From Granulicella sp. (GTDB lineage Bacteria; Acidobacteriota; Terriglobia; Terriglobales; Acidobacteriaceae), in the NCBI GenBank assembly GCA_027365345.1, contig DAHXNO010000091.1, positions 1 through 43,900 of the forward strand: a stretch of DNA of 43,900 bases. Direction: 5' to 3'. A model generated the notes under the pieces. It was not told the origin of the DNA and ran no database searches. It saw only the letters and a program-made list of their open reading frames with translations. The translations under genes were made by a program, and so were the position numbers. Numbering within the stretch: position 1 is the stretch's first letter; the number at the start of each line of letters is the position of its first letter. Shown in pieces: positions 34,431 to 42,855 of this stretch.

Positions 34431-35387
34431 TTATTGCGAGGCCTCCTTGAGAGATTTTTCGATGGAGCCGGGAGCGCAGCGGATGGTGAGAAACCCGTTG
34501 GACCCCATCATGCTGAGATCAGGAAAGTTGATCGCGATGCGGAACTTTGCGGGAAGAGCATAAACCTTGCCCCCGGAGACCAGGACCTCGTACGGAAGAT
34601 GGCCGGTGGACTTGATGCTTTGGTCGTCAATGATGCTCATGACGTGGAGATCGCCGCCGCAGGCGTTGTTCGCCGGGCCGGAGAGTGCAACCCCGAAGAG
34701 CGTCTGCTGCTTGCCGGGGATGGCAACCTGGTAAACCTTGCTGGTTCCACCCTTGTGGGCGGCAAGGCCGGCGTTCACCGCCTCGAGCGCCTTGTCATAG
34801 TTGTCGTACGTGGCCAACAGATCCTGGTCGGTGAAGTACGGCATCATCATCTTGTAGTGATAACTCCGCAGGGCGGCTGGGCTCAGGCCGTTCTTCGATC
34901 CGTAGGCCTGCTGCGCTCCCAGGGCTTTGCCGAGCTGCGCTTCAACGCCGCCGAGACTTGACGTCAGCCGATAGGCATCTCCCATGTAGGCGGGATTCGT
35001 GTATGCCACCTGAATCTGATCATTTACTTTGGTCACGGTCACGCGCTGTACCACCGCGTAGCCGCCAAATTCAGTTTGTGAAGCAGCCTGCTTGAGGGCC
35101 GGGTTGGTAACACCGATCACCTCCGCGCTAACCACCTCGCCCTTGGAGAACTTCGCGTCCGTGTACGGGCTATATTGGCCCACGATCTCAAAACCGGCGG
35201 CCGTGAGCTTCTGCTCCACCTGCTGGACAACCTGCGCCATGTTTCCACTGGTGGTGTAGGCAAGCTCGAACGGACGTTCCTGGGCGGCCGCCCGCGCCAG
35301 GTTGGACACAGACGCCAGAACAAGAGCGAGCAGAGATGCCTTGCTGCATACAGACGCGAATAGAAATGCCTTCTTCACCTTGAACAC
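34431..35387 (-). CDS. Periplasmic protein with DUF302-like domain
   Basis: A 318-residue exported protein. VKKAFLFASVCSKASLLALV, then LASVSNLARAAA is a signal peptide. The segment FELAYTTSGNMAQVVQQVEQ, KLTAAGFEIVGQYSPY resembles the start of a DUF302 fold, and the second half (VYQVAIPGKQQTLFGVALSG; CGGDLHVMSIIDDQSIKSTG; YALPAKFRIAINFP) may be a related repeat. The function is unknown. The GTG at 35387 is preferred: it directly starts the signal peptide and has AAAGGG six bases upstream, whereas the extension to 35567 would run through the sigma-54 promoter. It is the first gene under that promoter and pairs with a FadL channel, suggesting a periplasmic binding or handling partner for the imported compound. 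Confidence 0.72.
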   Translation of the reverse strand: MFKVKKAFLFASVCSKASLLALVLASVSNLARAAAQERPFELAYTTSGNMAQVVQQVEQKLTAAGFEIVGQYSPYTDAKFSKGEVVSAEVIGVTNPALKQAASQTEFGGYAVVQRVTVTKVNDQIQVAYTNPAYMGDAYRLTSSLGGVEAQLGKALGAQQAYGSKNGLSPAALRSYHYKMMMPYFTDQDLLATYDNYDKALEAVNAGLAAHKGGTSKVYQVAIPGKQQTLFGVALSGPANNACGGDLHVMSIIDDQSIKSTGHLPYEVLVSGGKVYALPAKFRIAINFPDLSMMGSNGFLTIRCAPGSIEKSLKEASQ

Positions 35388-35492
35388 CGAATCCCTTTCA
35401 CCAAAGACTGCTGGACGCAAACCCTCTGTCAACGTTCGGCCGCTGCAAGGATGTACCGGATGCAGCGAAGTACGTGCTTCGCTGTCAGTAGA

Positions 35493-35508
35493 AGCAAGTC
35501 CTTTGCCA
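35493..35508 (-). promoter_or_regulatory. Sigma-54 (-24/-12) promoter for the DUF302-like/FadL operon
   Basis: On the minus strand the sequence reads TGGCAA-AGGAC-TTGCT, against the sigma-54 consensus TGGCAC-N5-TTGCW. The invariant GG and GC dinucleotides are correctly spaced. Transcription would start about 95 bases before the GTG of the DUF302-like gene. A sigma-54 activator gene lies immediately upstream. Confidence 0.8.
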
Positions 35509-35559
35509 AACCGGAAAACGCAATTGTTCCAGGGGATTATCGGATATTCAGATGTTGAA

Positions 35560-35610
35560 TGAAACACCGTGTTGCAACATCGCGTTGCATGGCTGACACA
35601 CTTTGTTTCA
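35560..35610. promoter_or_regulatory. Probable upstream activator site for the sigma-54 regulator
   Basis: TGAAACA (35560-35566) and its inverted copy TGTTTCA (35604-35610) frame a 51-bp region that also holds the perfect palindrome TGTTGCAACA (35570-35579). It lies about 50-115 bases upstream of the -24 box, the usual place for enhancer-binding protein sites, and runs into the stop codon of the activator gene. Confidence 0.5.
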
Positions 35611-37044
35611 GCCGTTGCGCTCGTCGGTCAGGCGCAATTCGCGCATGCGACGCCACAGCGTGGAGCGGCTCAGGCCGAGAGAGTGCGCAGTCTCGGAGCG
35701 GTTCCAGTGGTGCGCCTCCAAGGCTGCCACCAACTGCTCGGCCTCGGTCGGGGGAAGCGCGGGCGGTAGAGCCGCAGGCGCCGATCGCGCTTCACGGTCG
35801 ATGGCGATCTGGCGGCTAATGGGAGGAGAATTTCGGATCTCCTCCGGAAGGTTCTCGGGCAGGATCGTCTCCATCTTTGCTACCGCGACAGCGTACTCCA
35901 TCACGTTGGACAGTTCTCGGACATTGCCGGGCCACGGATAATCGATCAGGAGACGCATCGCTTGTGGAGAGATGCGCCGTATCAGACCGTGTTCCGTCGT
36001 AATGCGATTCAAGAGATGCTCGGCGAGCGGCGGTATGTCCTCGCGGCGTTGCCGCAAAGGCGGCACTTCGATAGGGACGACGCAGAGTCGGTAGTAGAGG
36101 TCCTCGCGGAGTTTGCCCTGTTGCAGGGCGACGCGCAGGTCCGCATTGGTTGCGGCAATCACACGGACATCGGCGATCCGCGCGACGCTCTCGCCGACGC
36201 GCTCGTATTGCCCCCCTTGCAGAACGCGCAGCAGCTTCACCTGCTGGACCGGCGGCATGTCACCGATCTCATCCAGGAAGAGCGTTCCCCCGGAGGCCAG
36301 TTCGAAGCGTCCCACGCGATCCCGAACCGCGCCGGTGAACGCTCCGCAGATGTGACCGAAGAGCTCGGATTCGAGTAGATCCGCGGGGACGGCGCTGCAA
36401 TTCAGAGCAATGAACGGGCCGTTCCGGCGCGGGGAGTTGTCGTGGATCGCCCTGGCCACCACCTCCTTGCCAACACCGCTCTCACCGGTGATCAGCACTG
36501 GAGCTTCGCTATGCCGCAGCGCCTCCACCATGCGAAAGATGCGCTGCATGGCCGGAGAGCAGACGACGGCATTGGAGACAAAGGTGGCTGAGTCAGAATA
36601 GATGCCTTCAGACTCGGCGGGCCGCAGCAGAATGACATAAGCTACGCGCGGGTCGCAGATGGAGGCGTCGCCGTGCAGAAGGGGTGCGGCAGTAATGGAG
36701 ACGAGACGCCTGGTCCCTTCGCCAAGCTGCAAGGTGGCGCGCCAACCTTCGCGCTTCAAACCTTCCTGCAAAGCTTGTCGAAGGGGTGTTCCCGGCCCAA
36801 TCAGGCTGGACCCAAGCAACTCCTCGATGCTGTGGCCGGGAAGCGTCCGGGCCACGCCGCTACCGATCAGGTCGTCCAGCAGATAGGACGCATGCACGAT
36901 ACGAAACGATGCGTCCATACAAACGAAGGTTCTATCTACGGATGCAAGCACCTGCGTGACACCGTACAGCGCAGCCTTTGTATCTTCGCTGAGCTGCTCG
37001 TGATGGATTAAACACGATTCCTGTTCCGGGATACGCTTCTCCAC
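35608..37044 (-). CDS. PAS-containing sigma-54-dependent transcriptional activator (Fis-type HTH)
   Basis: A 478-residue enhancer-binding protein without a receiver domain. Residues of about 25-145 form a PAS-like sensor (LASVDRTFVCMDASFRIVHA). The AAA+ domain has Walker A GESGVGKE, the sigma-54 contact loop GAFTGA (in ELFGHICGAFTGAVRDRVGR), Walker B GGTLFLDEIGD and the arginine-finger region FRQR-like LRQRREDI. The C-terminal Fis HTH is VAALEAHHWNRSETAHSLGL, SRSTLWRRM. I chose the GTG at 37044, seven bases after AGGAG; the ATG at 37080 has no ribosome-binding site. It lies next to a sigma-54 promoter serving the DUF302-like and FadL genes, its likely targets. The signal is unknown. Confidence 0.9.
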   Translation of the reverse strand: MEKRIPEQESCLIHHEQLSEDTKAALYGVTQVLASVDRTFVCMDASFRIVHASYLLDDLIGSGVARTLPGHSIEELLGSSLIGPGTPLRQALQEGLKREGWRATLQLGEGTRRLVSITAAPLLHGDASICDPRVAYVILLRPAESEGIYSDSATFVSNAVVCSPAMQRIFRMVEALRHSEAPVLITGESGVGKEVVARAIHDNSPRRNGPFIALNCSAVPADLLESELFGHICGAFTGAVRDRVGRFELASGGTLFLDEIGDMPPVQQVKLLRVLQGGQYERVGESVARIADVRVIAATNADLRVALQQGKLREDLYYRLCVVPIEVPPLRQRREDIPPLAEHLLNRITTEHGLIRRISPQAMRLLIDYPWPGNVRELSNVMEYAVAVAKMETILPENLPEEIRNSPPISRQIAIDREARSAPAALPPALPPTEAEQLVAALEAHHWNRSETAHSLGLSRSTLWRRMRELRLTDERNG

Positions 37045-37698
37045 GAGGGCTCTCCTACCGGTCTGCAATTGCCGTTCCATAATGCCGATTCAAGAAGCGG
37101 CGCCTTCTCCTTTCCTACCACAAAATGCTCGTTTAAAGGAGTCATTCCGACGGATCGAAGATGCAATGCCCGCAAGTCCGGCGATCGTGTCCCTCTTCCC
37201 CTATCATGCACGGTATGCCGCACTGTGCAAGTGTGCATCATCACATGGGACGCCCCGTTGGGCTGCCTCCGGCCAAGTGGCAGCGCTGCTTCAGGGGGGA
37301 GTTGGGCAAAGTTTGGGGCTGGCGCCGTCCTGCCGCCTGATGCGCGTGACCACCTCCGTGATCCCTGCTATGCCGGCTACTTCACCATCAAAATCGATGG
37401 CTATCAAGGCGGTGCGCTTGCTCTGTTGGCCCCGTACTAGAGAAACCCCCGCAAGTCTCTCGCAGGACGCTCACCCACCTCGCGAACAGGCCCCCTAACC
37501 AACCAGAGCCAGCAAGAACGACCCCCGAGAAATAGCCAATGTACAGAGCGTTGAGGACTTGACTGCCGCGATGAAGCAGGGAACCTCCCCCTATCGGCCC
37601 TTCATTTGCGAAATGCGGGGACGGCGCGTGCGGAGCCCCTGCCGAATGGAACTCCCAAGAAGAATCCGACGGTGATCCGAATGGTCAACGAATTCATC
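37045..37698. other. Gene-free stretch between the Hyf-like operon and the sigma-54 activator
   Basis: About 650 bp with no frame resembling a known protein. On the minus strand TTGCAC and CATGAT, 16 bp apart (37230 to 37203), could be the activator's promoter, but the match is modest. The Hyf-like operon ends at the right border. The rest may be decayed coding DNA. Confidence 0.35.
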
Positions 37699-38217
37699 TC
37701 AAGCCCTGCTGCTGCGGGGACGAACGGTTCGCAGAATGCCGCTGATAATGGCCGCCGGACTGGGCGGACAACCCGTCACCGTATAGTTCACAGGAATCAC
37801 GTTGGCTACGCCACCCCTGCTCGCATAGCTCGTGCCGAACACCCCGCCGCAACCTCCACAGTCCCCCACCGCAACCACGAACTTGGGATCGGGCATTGCG
37901 TTGTAGGTCCGCTGCAAAGCCTCTTCCATATTCACGGAAACCGGGCCAGTCACGAGCAATAGATCCGCGTGACGCGGACTGGCCACGAACTTGATCCCTG
38001 CCCCTTCCAGGTTGTAATAGGGATTATTCAGCGCCTGAATCTCCAACTCACAGCCATTGCAGGAACCGGCATCGACATGCCGGATGCATAGTGCTCGTCC
38101 GACGATCTCCAATAGCTCCGTCTGCATTGTTTCCAGGTCCGGCGCAGTTTGGCCGGCAGCCGGTAGAGGCTCGGTCAGCACGCCGGTTTGCAGCATACGC
38201 GAAAGCGTGTTCCACAT
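37699..38217 (-). CDS. hyfI: NiFe-hydrogenase-3-like small subunit (HyfI/HycG/NuoB family)
   Basis: A 172-residue Fe-S subunit homologous to NuoB and to group-4 hydrogenase small subunits. All ligands for the proximal [4Fe-4S] cluster are there: the two Cys of DAGSCNGCELEIQAL, the one in VAVGDCGGCGG and the one in VTGCPPSPAAI. It would take electrons from, or pass them to, the large subunit at the membrane arm. The ATG at 38217 follows the large-subunit stop by 7 bp and has a GGGTGA box. It is the last gene of the Hyf-like operon. Intact cluster ligands next to a large subunit that has lost its metal site show that electron transfer, not hydrogen chemistry, is what was kept. Confidence 0.85.
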   Translation of the reverse strand: MWNTLSRMLQTGVLTEPLPAAGQTAPDLETMQTELLEIVGRALCIRHVDAGSCNGCELEIQALNNPYYNLEGAGIKFVASPRHADLLLVTGPVSVNMEEALQRTYNAMPDPKFVVAVGDCGGCGGVFGTSYASRGGVANVIPVNYTVTGCPPSPAAIISGILRTVRPRSSRA

Positions 38218-38224
38218 GGTCGTA

Positions 38225-39772
38225 TCACCCGTCCTGTCCGCTGTAGGACAAATTGAAGGATTTGTTGATGAGGGGGAAATCCGGCACGATGTTGCCCAGA
38301 ACCGCATACTCCACCAACGGCCAGTTCTGCCAGGACGGATCGTGCGCATGGCAGCGCCGGATACTGCCGTTCGGACCAGTCTCCAGTGCAAGCATCACCG
38401 GGCCGCGCCACCCTTCCACCAGGCCGATGCCCAGAGCCCCTGGGTTCGCCATGGGAACCGCGCTGCGGATCCCGTCTTGAGGAACCGCGGAGAGAAGCAC
38501 ACGGCACAGCCGCAGGGATTCAAGAATCTCATCGAAGCGTACTTGCACCCGCGCGGCAACATCTCCGCCAGCCTGCACCGTCAGCTTTGGACTAAGGGAG
38601 TCATACGGCGCCCACGGATGGTCTACCCGCAGGTCGCAGGCAATGCCAGAGGCTCGCGCAACCAAGCCAATCGCGCCGAGCGTCTCGGCTGTTGCCTGCT
38701 CTAACCTTCCCGTCTCCCGAAAGCGATCTTGCAATCCTGCATGCTCATCATAGATGCAGCGCATCTGCGTCAGCGCTGGCTCCAAGGCGTCGTAGAGGTC
38801 CAGCAGCAGGCCACGCGCATCCGCCGTCAAATCGACCGCAACGCCGCCCGGAACCACATAATCCATCAGATAGCGAGCGCCAAAGGCCTTGATGTTCGTG
38901 CGCAGCAAATCTTCTTTCAGTCGCGAGAATTGTGTCAGCCCAAAGGCGAACCCCCCATCGTTGCCCAATGCCCCAAGATCGCCCAGATGGTTCGCCAGAC
39001 GCTCCTGTTCAAGCGCCAATGCCCGCAGAGCGAGCGCGCGCGCAGGACAGGCTGTCTCCGTAATGGACTCCAGAGCGGCGCAGTAGGCCCAGGAGAAGGC
39101 CACTGCGGAATCCCCGGAGACCCGCGCAGCCAACCGATGACCCTCCTGCTGCGAAGCGCTCTCAAAGAGTTTTGCTACCCCTTTGTGCGTGTACCCGAAG
39201 CTTTCTTCCAGACGCAAAACCTTCTCACCCACAACGGAGAAGCGGAAATGTCCAGGCTCAATAGTGCCTGCATGGACCGGACCAACCGCAATCTCGTGTA
39301 CTCCATCGCCCTCCACGGAGACAAAGGCATAAGGCGCGGAGACCGCTGGATATTGCCGGCTGCCATCGAAATCCCGCCGCAGAGGAAACAGTGTCTGCGG
39401 CCAGCCCCCATGGCGCAGCCAGCCGCGTGAGTCCGCCTCGTCCGTTGCAATACCAAATAAATCAGTCATGCCGCGCTGCATCCGCAACGCTGCTGGGTAA
39501 AGGCCTGCAAGGCTGGGATACGAAGGTAAAGGAGAATCATCCATAAAATGTTCCACTACCATCACCATCTCGGGCAAAAGATAGGCGGCATAGATGCGAA
39601 AACCGCCATCTCGATCGCGATCATCCGTACCCCAAAGCGTGAGCAGGCGCGCGTTCCGCCGTTTCAACGTCTCCGCAGTCTGGAGCCATTGCACGCGATT
39701 CACACGGAAACGGTGGCTCCGTATATTCGCAGGCAACGCGGCGGGTTGTAATTCCATAAAGTCCGTCGCCAT
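38225..39772 (-). CDS. hyfG: Hydrogenase-like large subunit (HyfG/HycE family) lacking all NiFe ligands
   Basis: A 515-residue protein with a NuoC-like N-terminal domain (about 20-130, PLPSYPSLAGLYPAALRMQR, GMTDLFGI) fused to a NuoD/HycE-like domain. In hydrogenases the metal site comes from R-x-C-G-x-C near the start and D-P-C-x2-C at the end of the second domain. Here these read RVSGDS (Ser219, Ser222) and DPSWQN (Ser480, Asn483), so all four Cys are absent and no NiFe centre can form. That is typical of the energy-converting hydrogenase-related (Ehr) complexes. AGGAGGG precedes the ATG at 39772; it starts 3 bp after the HyfF-like stop. Ion-pump coupling is inferred from its neighbours. Confidence 0.87.
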   Translation of the reverse strand: MATDFMELQPAALPANIRSHRFRVNRVQWLQTAETLKRRNARLLTLWGTDDRDRDGGFRIYAAYLLPEMVMVVEHFMDDSPLPSYPSLAGLYPAALRMQRGMTDLFGIATDEADSRGWLRHGGWPQTLFPLRRDFDGSRQYPAVSAPYAFVSVEGDGVHEIAVGPVHAGTIEPGHFRFSVVGEKVLRLEESFGYTHKGVAKLFESASQQEGHRLAARVSGDSAVAFSWAYCAALESITETACPARALALRALALEQERLANHLGDLGALGNDGGFAFGLTQFSRLKEDLLRTNIKAFGARYLMDYVVPGGVAVDLTADARGLLLDLYDALEPALTQMRCIYDEHAGLQDRFRETGRLEQATAETLGAIGLVARASGIACDLRVDHPWAPYDSLSPKLTVQAGGDVAARVQVRFDEILESLRLCRVLLSAVPQDGIRSAVPMANPGALGIGLVEGWRGPVMLALETGPNGSIRRCHAHDPSWQNWPLVEYAVLGNIVPDFPLINKSFNLSYSGQDG

Positions 39773-39774
39773 CT

Positions 39775-41229
39775 TTACCCTCCTATCAGCCGTGCCGCAA
39801 CCCGGTACCAATCCGCCAAAACGAACGGCATGTAGACGCCCAGCATCAGCACCAGTGCAAGATGGATAAAGACGGGCACAAGCGCCGGGGAATGCGGTAA
39901 GGGCGGAGCGTCGCTCTCCCCAAAGACCATCGGCTGGACTTTGCGGAAGATCGCGGCGAATGCCACGCCAAGAGCGACCAGAAGAAATGGCGTTGTCCAG
40001 GGATGTTCCCGCATGGCGGTGGTAAGAATCAGAAATTCGCTGGCAAAGACCCCAAAGGGCGGCATCCCAAGAATGGCAAGCGATCCCAGCATCAACCCCC
40101 ATCCTATGGTCGGACTGATACCCACCAGGCCGCGAATGCCATCCATCTGCTGTGTGCCGGCGGTCTGCGAGGCGTGGCCCGCGGTAAAGAAAATCGACGA
40201 CTTGGTCAGCGAATGAACCGTCATGTGCAGCAAGGCCGCAAAGTTTGCAATCGGCCCGCCAATTCCAAAGGCAAAGGTGATGATGCCCATATGTTCAATC
40301 GACGAGTATCCGAAGAGCCGCTTGATATCCCGCTGTCTCCATAAGAAGAACGCGCCCAGCACCGCGGAAAGCAGGCCGAAGCCCATCAGCATCCGGCCGG
40401 GAAGATACGAGCCAATGGATCCTTCCACCAGAATCTTGCAGCGGATCACCGCATAGAGCGCAACGTTCAATAAAAGGCCGGAAAGGACGGCGGATACGGG
40501 CGTTGGACCCTCGGCATGGGCATCAGGCAGCCAGTTGTGAAGCGGGGTAAGCCCGACCTTGGTCCCATAGCCCACTAACAGGAAGACAAAGGCCAGGCCC
40601 AGCACGCGGGGTTCAAGCTGCCCCTTCACCGCGTTCAGGTGCGTCCACAATAGAGCCGTCATGCCTTGCTGGCCCAGAACACGCTCGGCCGCAAAGTACA
40701 ACAGAATGGTGCCAAACAGCGCCTGCGCAATGCCCACCCCGCACAGGATGAAGTACTTCCACGCCGCTTCCAGGCTGGCGCGTGTGCGGTACAGTGAAAC
40801 CAACAGCACCGTTGATAGCGTGGCGGCCTCCATCGCTACCCACAGCAAGCCCATATTGTTGGTCAAAAGGGCCAGGAACATCGCCGCCATAAACAGTTGA
40901 TACATGCTGTGATACAGGCGCAGGCGGCGTTGACTCAGATGACCTCGTTGTTCCTCAATGCGCATATAGGGCCGCGAAAACAGCGCGGTGGTGAACCCCA
41001 CAAAAGCCGTCAGCGCCACCAGAAAGACATTGAAGGAGTCCACAAAGAACTGTTCATGCAGGGCCAGCAGCGAGCCATGCCGAAGGACACGCAGAACAAG
41101 AAATCCCACCGCAACCAGCGTTGCAAAGCTCACGCCGGCATTCAGTTCGGCGGCCCAGGTACGCTCTCCAAACAGAGCCAGAAGGAGCGCCCCCAGCAGC
41201 GGCAAGCCCAGAACGATCAATAGATCCAA
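39775..41229 (-). CDS. hyfF: Membrane antiporter-like subunit (HyfF/NuoN-type)
   Basis: A 484-residue, 13- to 14-helix Mrp/NuoN-type subunit. LLWVAMEAATLSTVLLVSLY holds the conserved TM5 Glu; LLVGYGTKVGLTPLHNWLPD, AHAEGPTPVSA holds the TM7 Lys and the classic H-x-x-x-P-D-A-H loop; IKRLFGYSSIEHMGIITFAF, then HMTVHSLTKSSIFFTAG hold the central half-channel residues. These residues carry protons or Na+ in complex I and group-4 hydrogenases. The gene abuts the HyfE-like gene (1-bp gap) and overlaps nothing downstream. Size fits HyfF better than HyfD. Confidence 0.87.
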   Translation of the reverse strand: MDLLIVLGLPLLGALLLALFGERTWAAELNAGVSFATLVAVGFLVLRVLRHGSLLALHEQFFVDSFNVFLVALTAFVGFTTALFSRPYMRIEEQRGHLSQRRLRLYHSMYQLFMAAMFLALLTNNMGLLWVAMEAATLSTVLLVSLYRTRASLEAAWKYFILCGVGIAQALFGTILLYFAAERVLGQQGMTALLWTHLNAVKGQLEPRVLGLAFVFLLVGYGTKVGLTPLHNWLPDAHAEGPTPVSAVLSGLLLNVALYAVIRCKILVEGSIGSYLPGRMLMGFGLLSAVLGAFFLWRQRDIKRLFGYSSIEHMGIITFAFGIGGPIANFAALLHMTVHSLTKSSIFFTAGHASQTAGTQQMDGIRGLVGISPTIGWGLMLGSLAILGMPPFGVFASEFLILTTAMREHPWTTPFLLVALGVAFAAIFRKVQPMVFGESDAPPLPHSPALVPVFIHLALVLMLGVYMPFVLADWYRVAARLIGG

Positions 41230-41230
41230 T

Positions 41231-41896
41231 TCACTCCTCCTTCAATGATTCCAGATGGCTTAAATCCAGACTGTCGAACTGCTCGCGAATCTGGAAGAAA
41301 AAGATTCCAAGAATAAAAAATCCCACTAAAAGGTCCAGTGCTATGCCCAGCTCAATCACCATGGGCATACCGTAGGTCGCGCTGGTGGCGGCAAAAAATA
41401 ATCCATTCTCCATCGCCAGAAATCCAATCACCTGGGTAATGGCTTTGCGCCGCGTAATCATCATCAGGAAGGCAAGAAAGATTACGGCGAGCGCAACACC
41501 GATGGTGTGGCGGGTAATGGTGGTAGCCATTCTGCTGATAGGCTGCGCCAACCCGAAAGCGAAGATAACCAGGCCCAGACCGACCAGCATCGTCGTGGGG
41601 ATATTCACCAGCGGTTCGCTGTCCCATTGGGCTCCAAGACGCTGGATCAGCCGATGCAGAATCCACGGCAACGCAATCACCTTCAGCGCCAGGGTCAATG
41701 CGGCGGAGTAGTAGAGTTCCGTAAGGCCGGCACTGTAAGCCACCAGCAGCGTGGACACAAACAGCACCGAGCCTTGCCACGCGAAGAGTGTGATCAGCCG
41801 CTGCGTGCGCCGCCGCGAGAGCATCGCAAACGAGATCAACAGCAGACTCGCCGCCAGCAGTTTCAACAGCTCCGCAATCAGGTTGGATGGCCGCAT
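41231..41896 (-). CDS. hyfE: Membrane subunit HyfE (NuoK-like)
   Basis: A 221-residue protein of about six to seven helices. The C-terminal half has the NuoK-like portion: ITQVIGFLAMENGLFFAATS, GMPMVIELGIALDLLVGFFI, where the paired membrane glutamates (AMENG, VIELG) are those used for ion transfer in NuoK/MrpC homologues. The N-terminal half has the HyfE-specific helices (LLISFAML; LFAWQGSVLFVSTLLVAYSA). The ATG at 41896 starts 5 bp after the HyfC-like stop; GGAG lies 11 bases upstream. It belongs to the same operon. Confidence 0.85.
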   Translation of the reverse strand: MRPSNLIAELLKLLAASLLLISFAMLSRRRTQRLITLFAWQGSVLFVSTLLVAYSAGLTELYYSAALTLALKVIALPWILHRLIQRLGAQWDSEPLVNIPTTMLVGLGLVIFAFGLAQPISRMATTITRHTIGVALAVIFLAFLMMITRRKAITQVIGFLAMENGLFFAATSATYGMPMVIELGIALDLLVGFFILGIFFFQIREQFDSLDLSHLESLKEE

Positions 41897-41901
41897 TGTC
41901 T

Positions 41902-42855
41902 CTAAGCTCCCAGTAGAAGATGAACCAGTAGACCCAGCACGGCGAGCAGGAAAGCCGTCGCCAGATACTCCGGGGCACGAAAGATTCGTAGTTTCGCGGA
42001 TAGAGTTTCGATCAATGCTAACGCTGCTCCAGCTACCAGCAGCTTTGCCAGCAGTGCGATAACGGCGACTCCCAGCGCAAGGCTGCCATCGGCGCCGGGG
42101 GTCGCTATGCCCCACGGCAGAAAGAGTGCAAATCCGATGCAGGCGTAGTTGAACAGCTTTAAGTCGGAAGACCATTCCACCAGCGCCAGATGACGAGCCG
42201 AATATTCCAGCACCATCGCTTCATGGATCATAGTCAGCTCTAAATGGGTTGCGGGGTTGTCAATGGGAATGCGCGCGTTCTCGGCCAGCAGAACCATCAG
42301 AAACGCGACCGCCGCGAAGACCAGGCTGGGATCAATCGGGAACGCATGAGCCGTGGAGGACTCCACGACGCTTGGCAAAGCCGTGCTTCCAGTCAACAGA
42401 AAGGCATTGAACAGAACCATCAATAAGGCCGGTTCCGCCAGAAATCCGATCATCATGTCGCGGCGTGCGCCCATTGAGCCAAACGCTGTGCCAATGTCCA
42501 TGGCCGCCAGGGAAAGAAAAACCCGCGCCGTGGCGAACAGACCGATGAGTGCAATCGCATCCGCTGCGCGCGCAAAAGGTAGATCGGTCGCGACCGACGG
42601 AATAATGGCTGCCGCCAGCACCATGGTCCCAAACAAAATATAGGGAGTGGTGCGAAACAGCGGAGAGGCGTCCGTGGCGAGAGCCGCATCTTTATGGAAC
42701 AGCTTGCGCAACATGCGGTACGGCTGCGTCAGTGGGGGAGCGGACCGGTTCTGCAGCCACGCACGGCACTGCCCAATCCATCCCGCGAACAGCGGTGCAA
42801 TGGCAATGGCTAGCAGCACTTCGCCGAACTGACGAACCATAGTGAGTGTGCTCAT
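41902..42855 (-). CDS. hyfC: Membrane subunit HyfC (NuoH-like)
   Basis: A 317-residue, eight-helix NuoH/HyfC homologue that anchors the hydrophilic subunits to the membrane. Typical loop motifs are seen: CRAWLQNRSAPPLTQPYRML (first cytosolic loop), FSLAAMDIG-like LSLAAMDIGTAFGSMGARRD, ENARIPIDNPATHLELTMIH (the E-x-x-R-x-P-x-D signature) and EAMVLEYSARHLALVEW. The ATG overlaps the stop of the HyfB-like gene (CTATGA), so translation is coupled. Its Glu- and Arg-rich loops line the ion path of complex I relatives. Confidence 0.88.
   Translation of the reverse strand: MSTLTMVRQFGEVLLAIAIAPLFAGWIGQCRAWLQNRSAPPLTQPYRMLRKLFHKDAALATDASPLFRTTPYILFGTMVLAAAIIPSVATDLPFARAADAIALIGLFATARVFLSLAAMDIGTAFGSMGARRDMMIGFLAEPALLMVLFNAFLLTGSTALPSVVESSTAHAFPIDPSLVFAAVAFLMVLLAENARIPIDNPATHLELTMIHEAMVLEYSARHLALVEWSSDLKLFNYACIGFALFLPWGIATPGADGSLALGVAVIALLAKLLVAGAALALIETLSAKLRIFRAPEYLATAFLLAVLGLLVHLLLGA

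Noticed and set aside
37082-37498. Possible 138-codon plus-strand gene between the activator and the Hyf-like operon
   Set aside because: Composition is not protein-like, no ribosome-binding site, and no recognisable motif.
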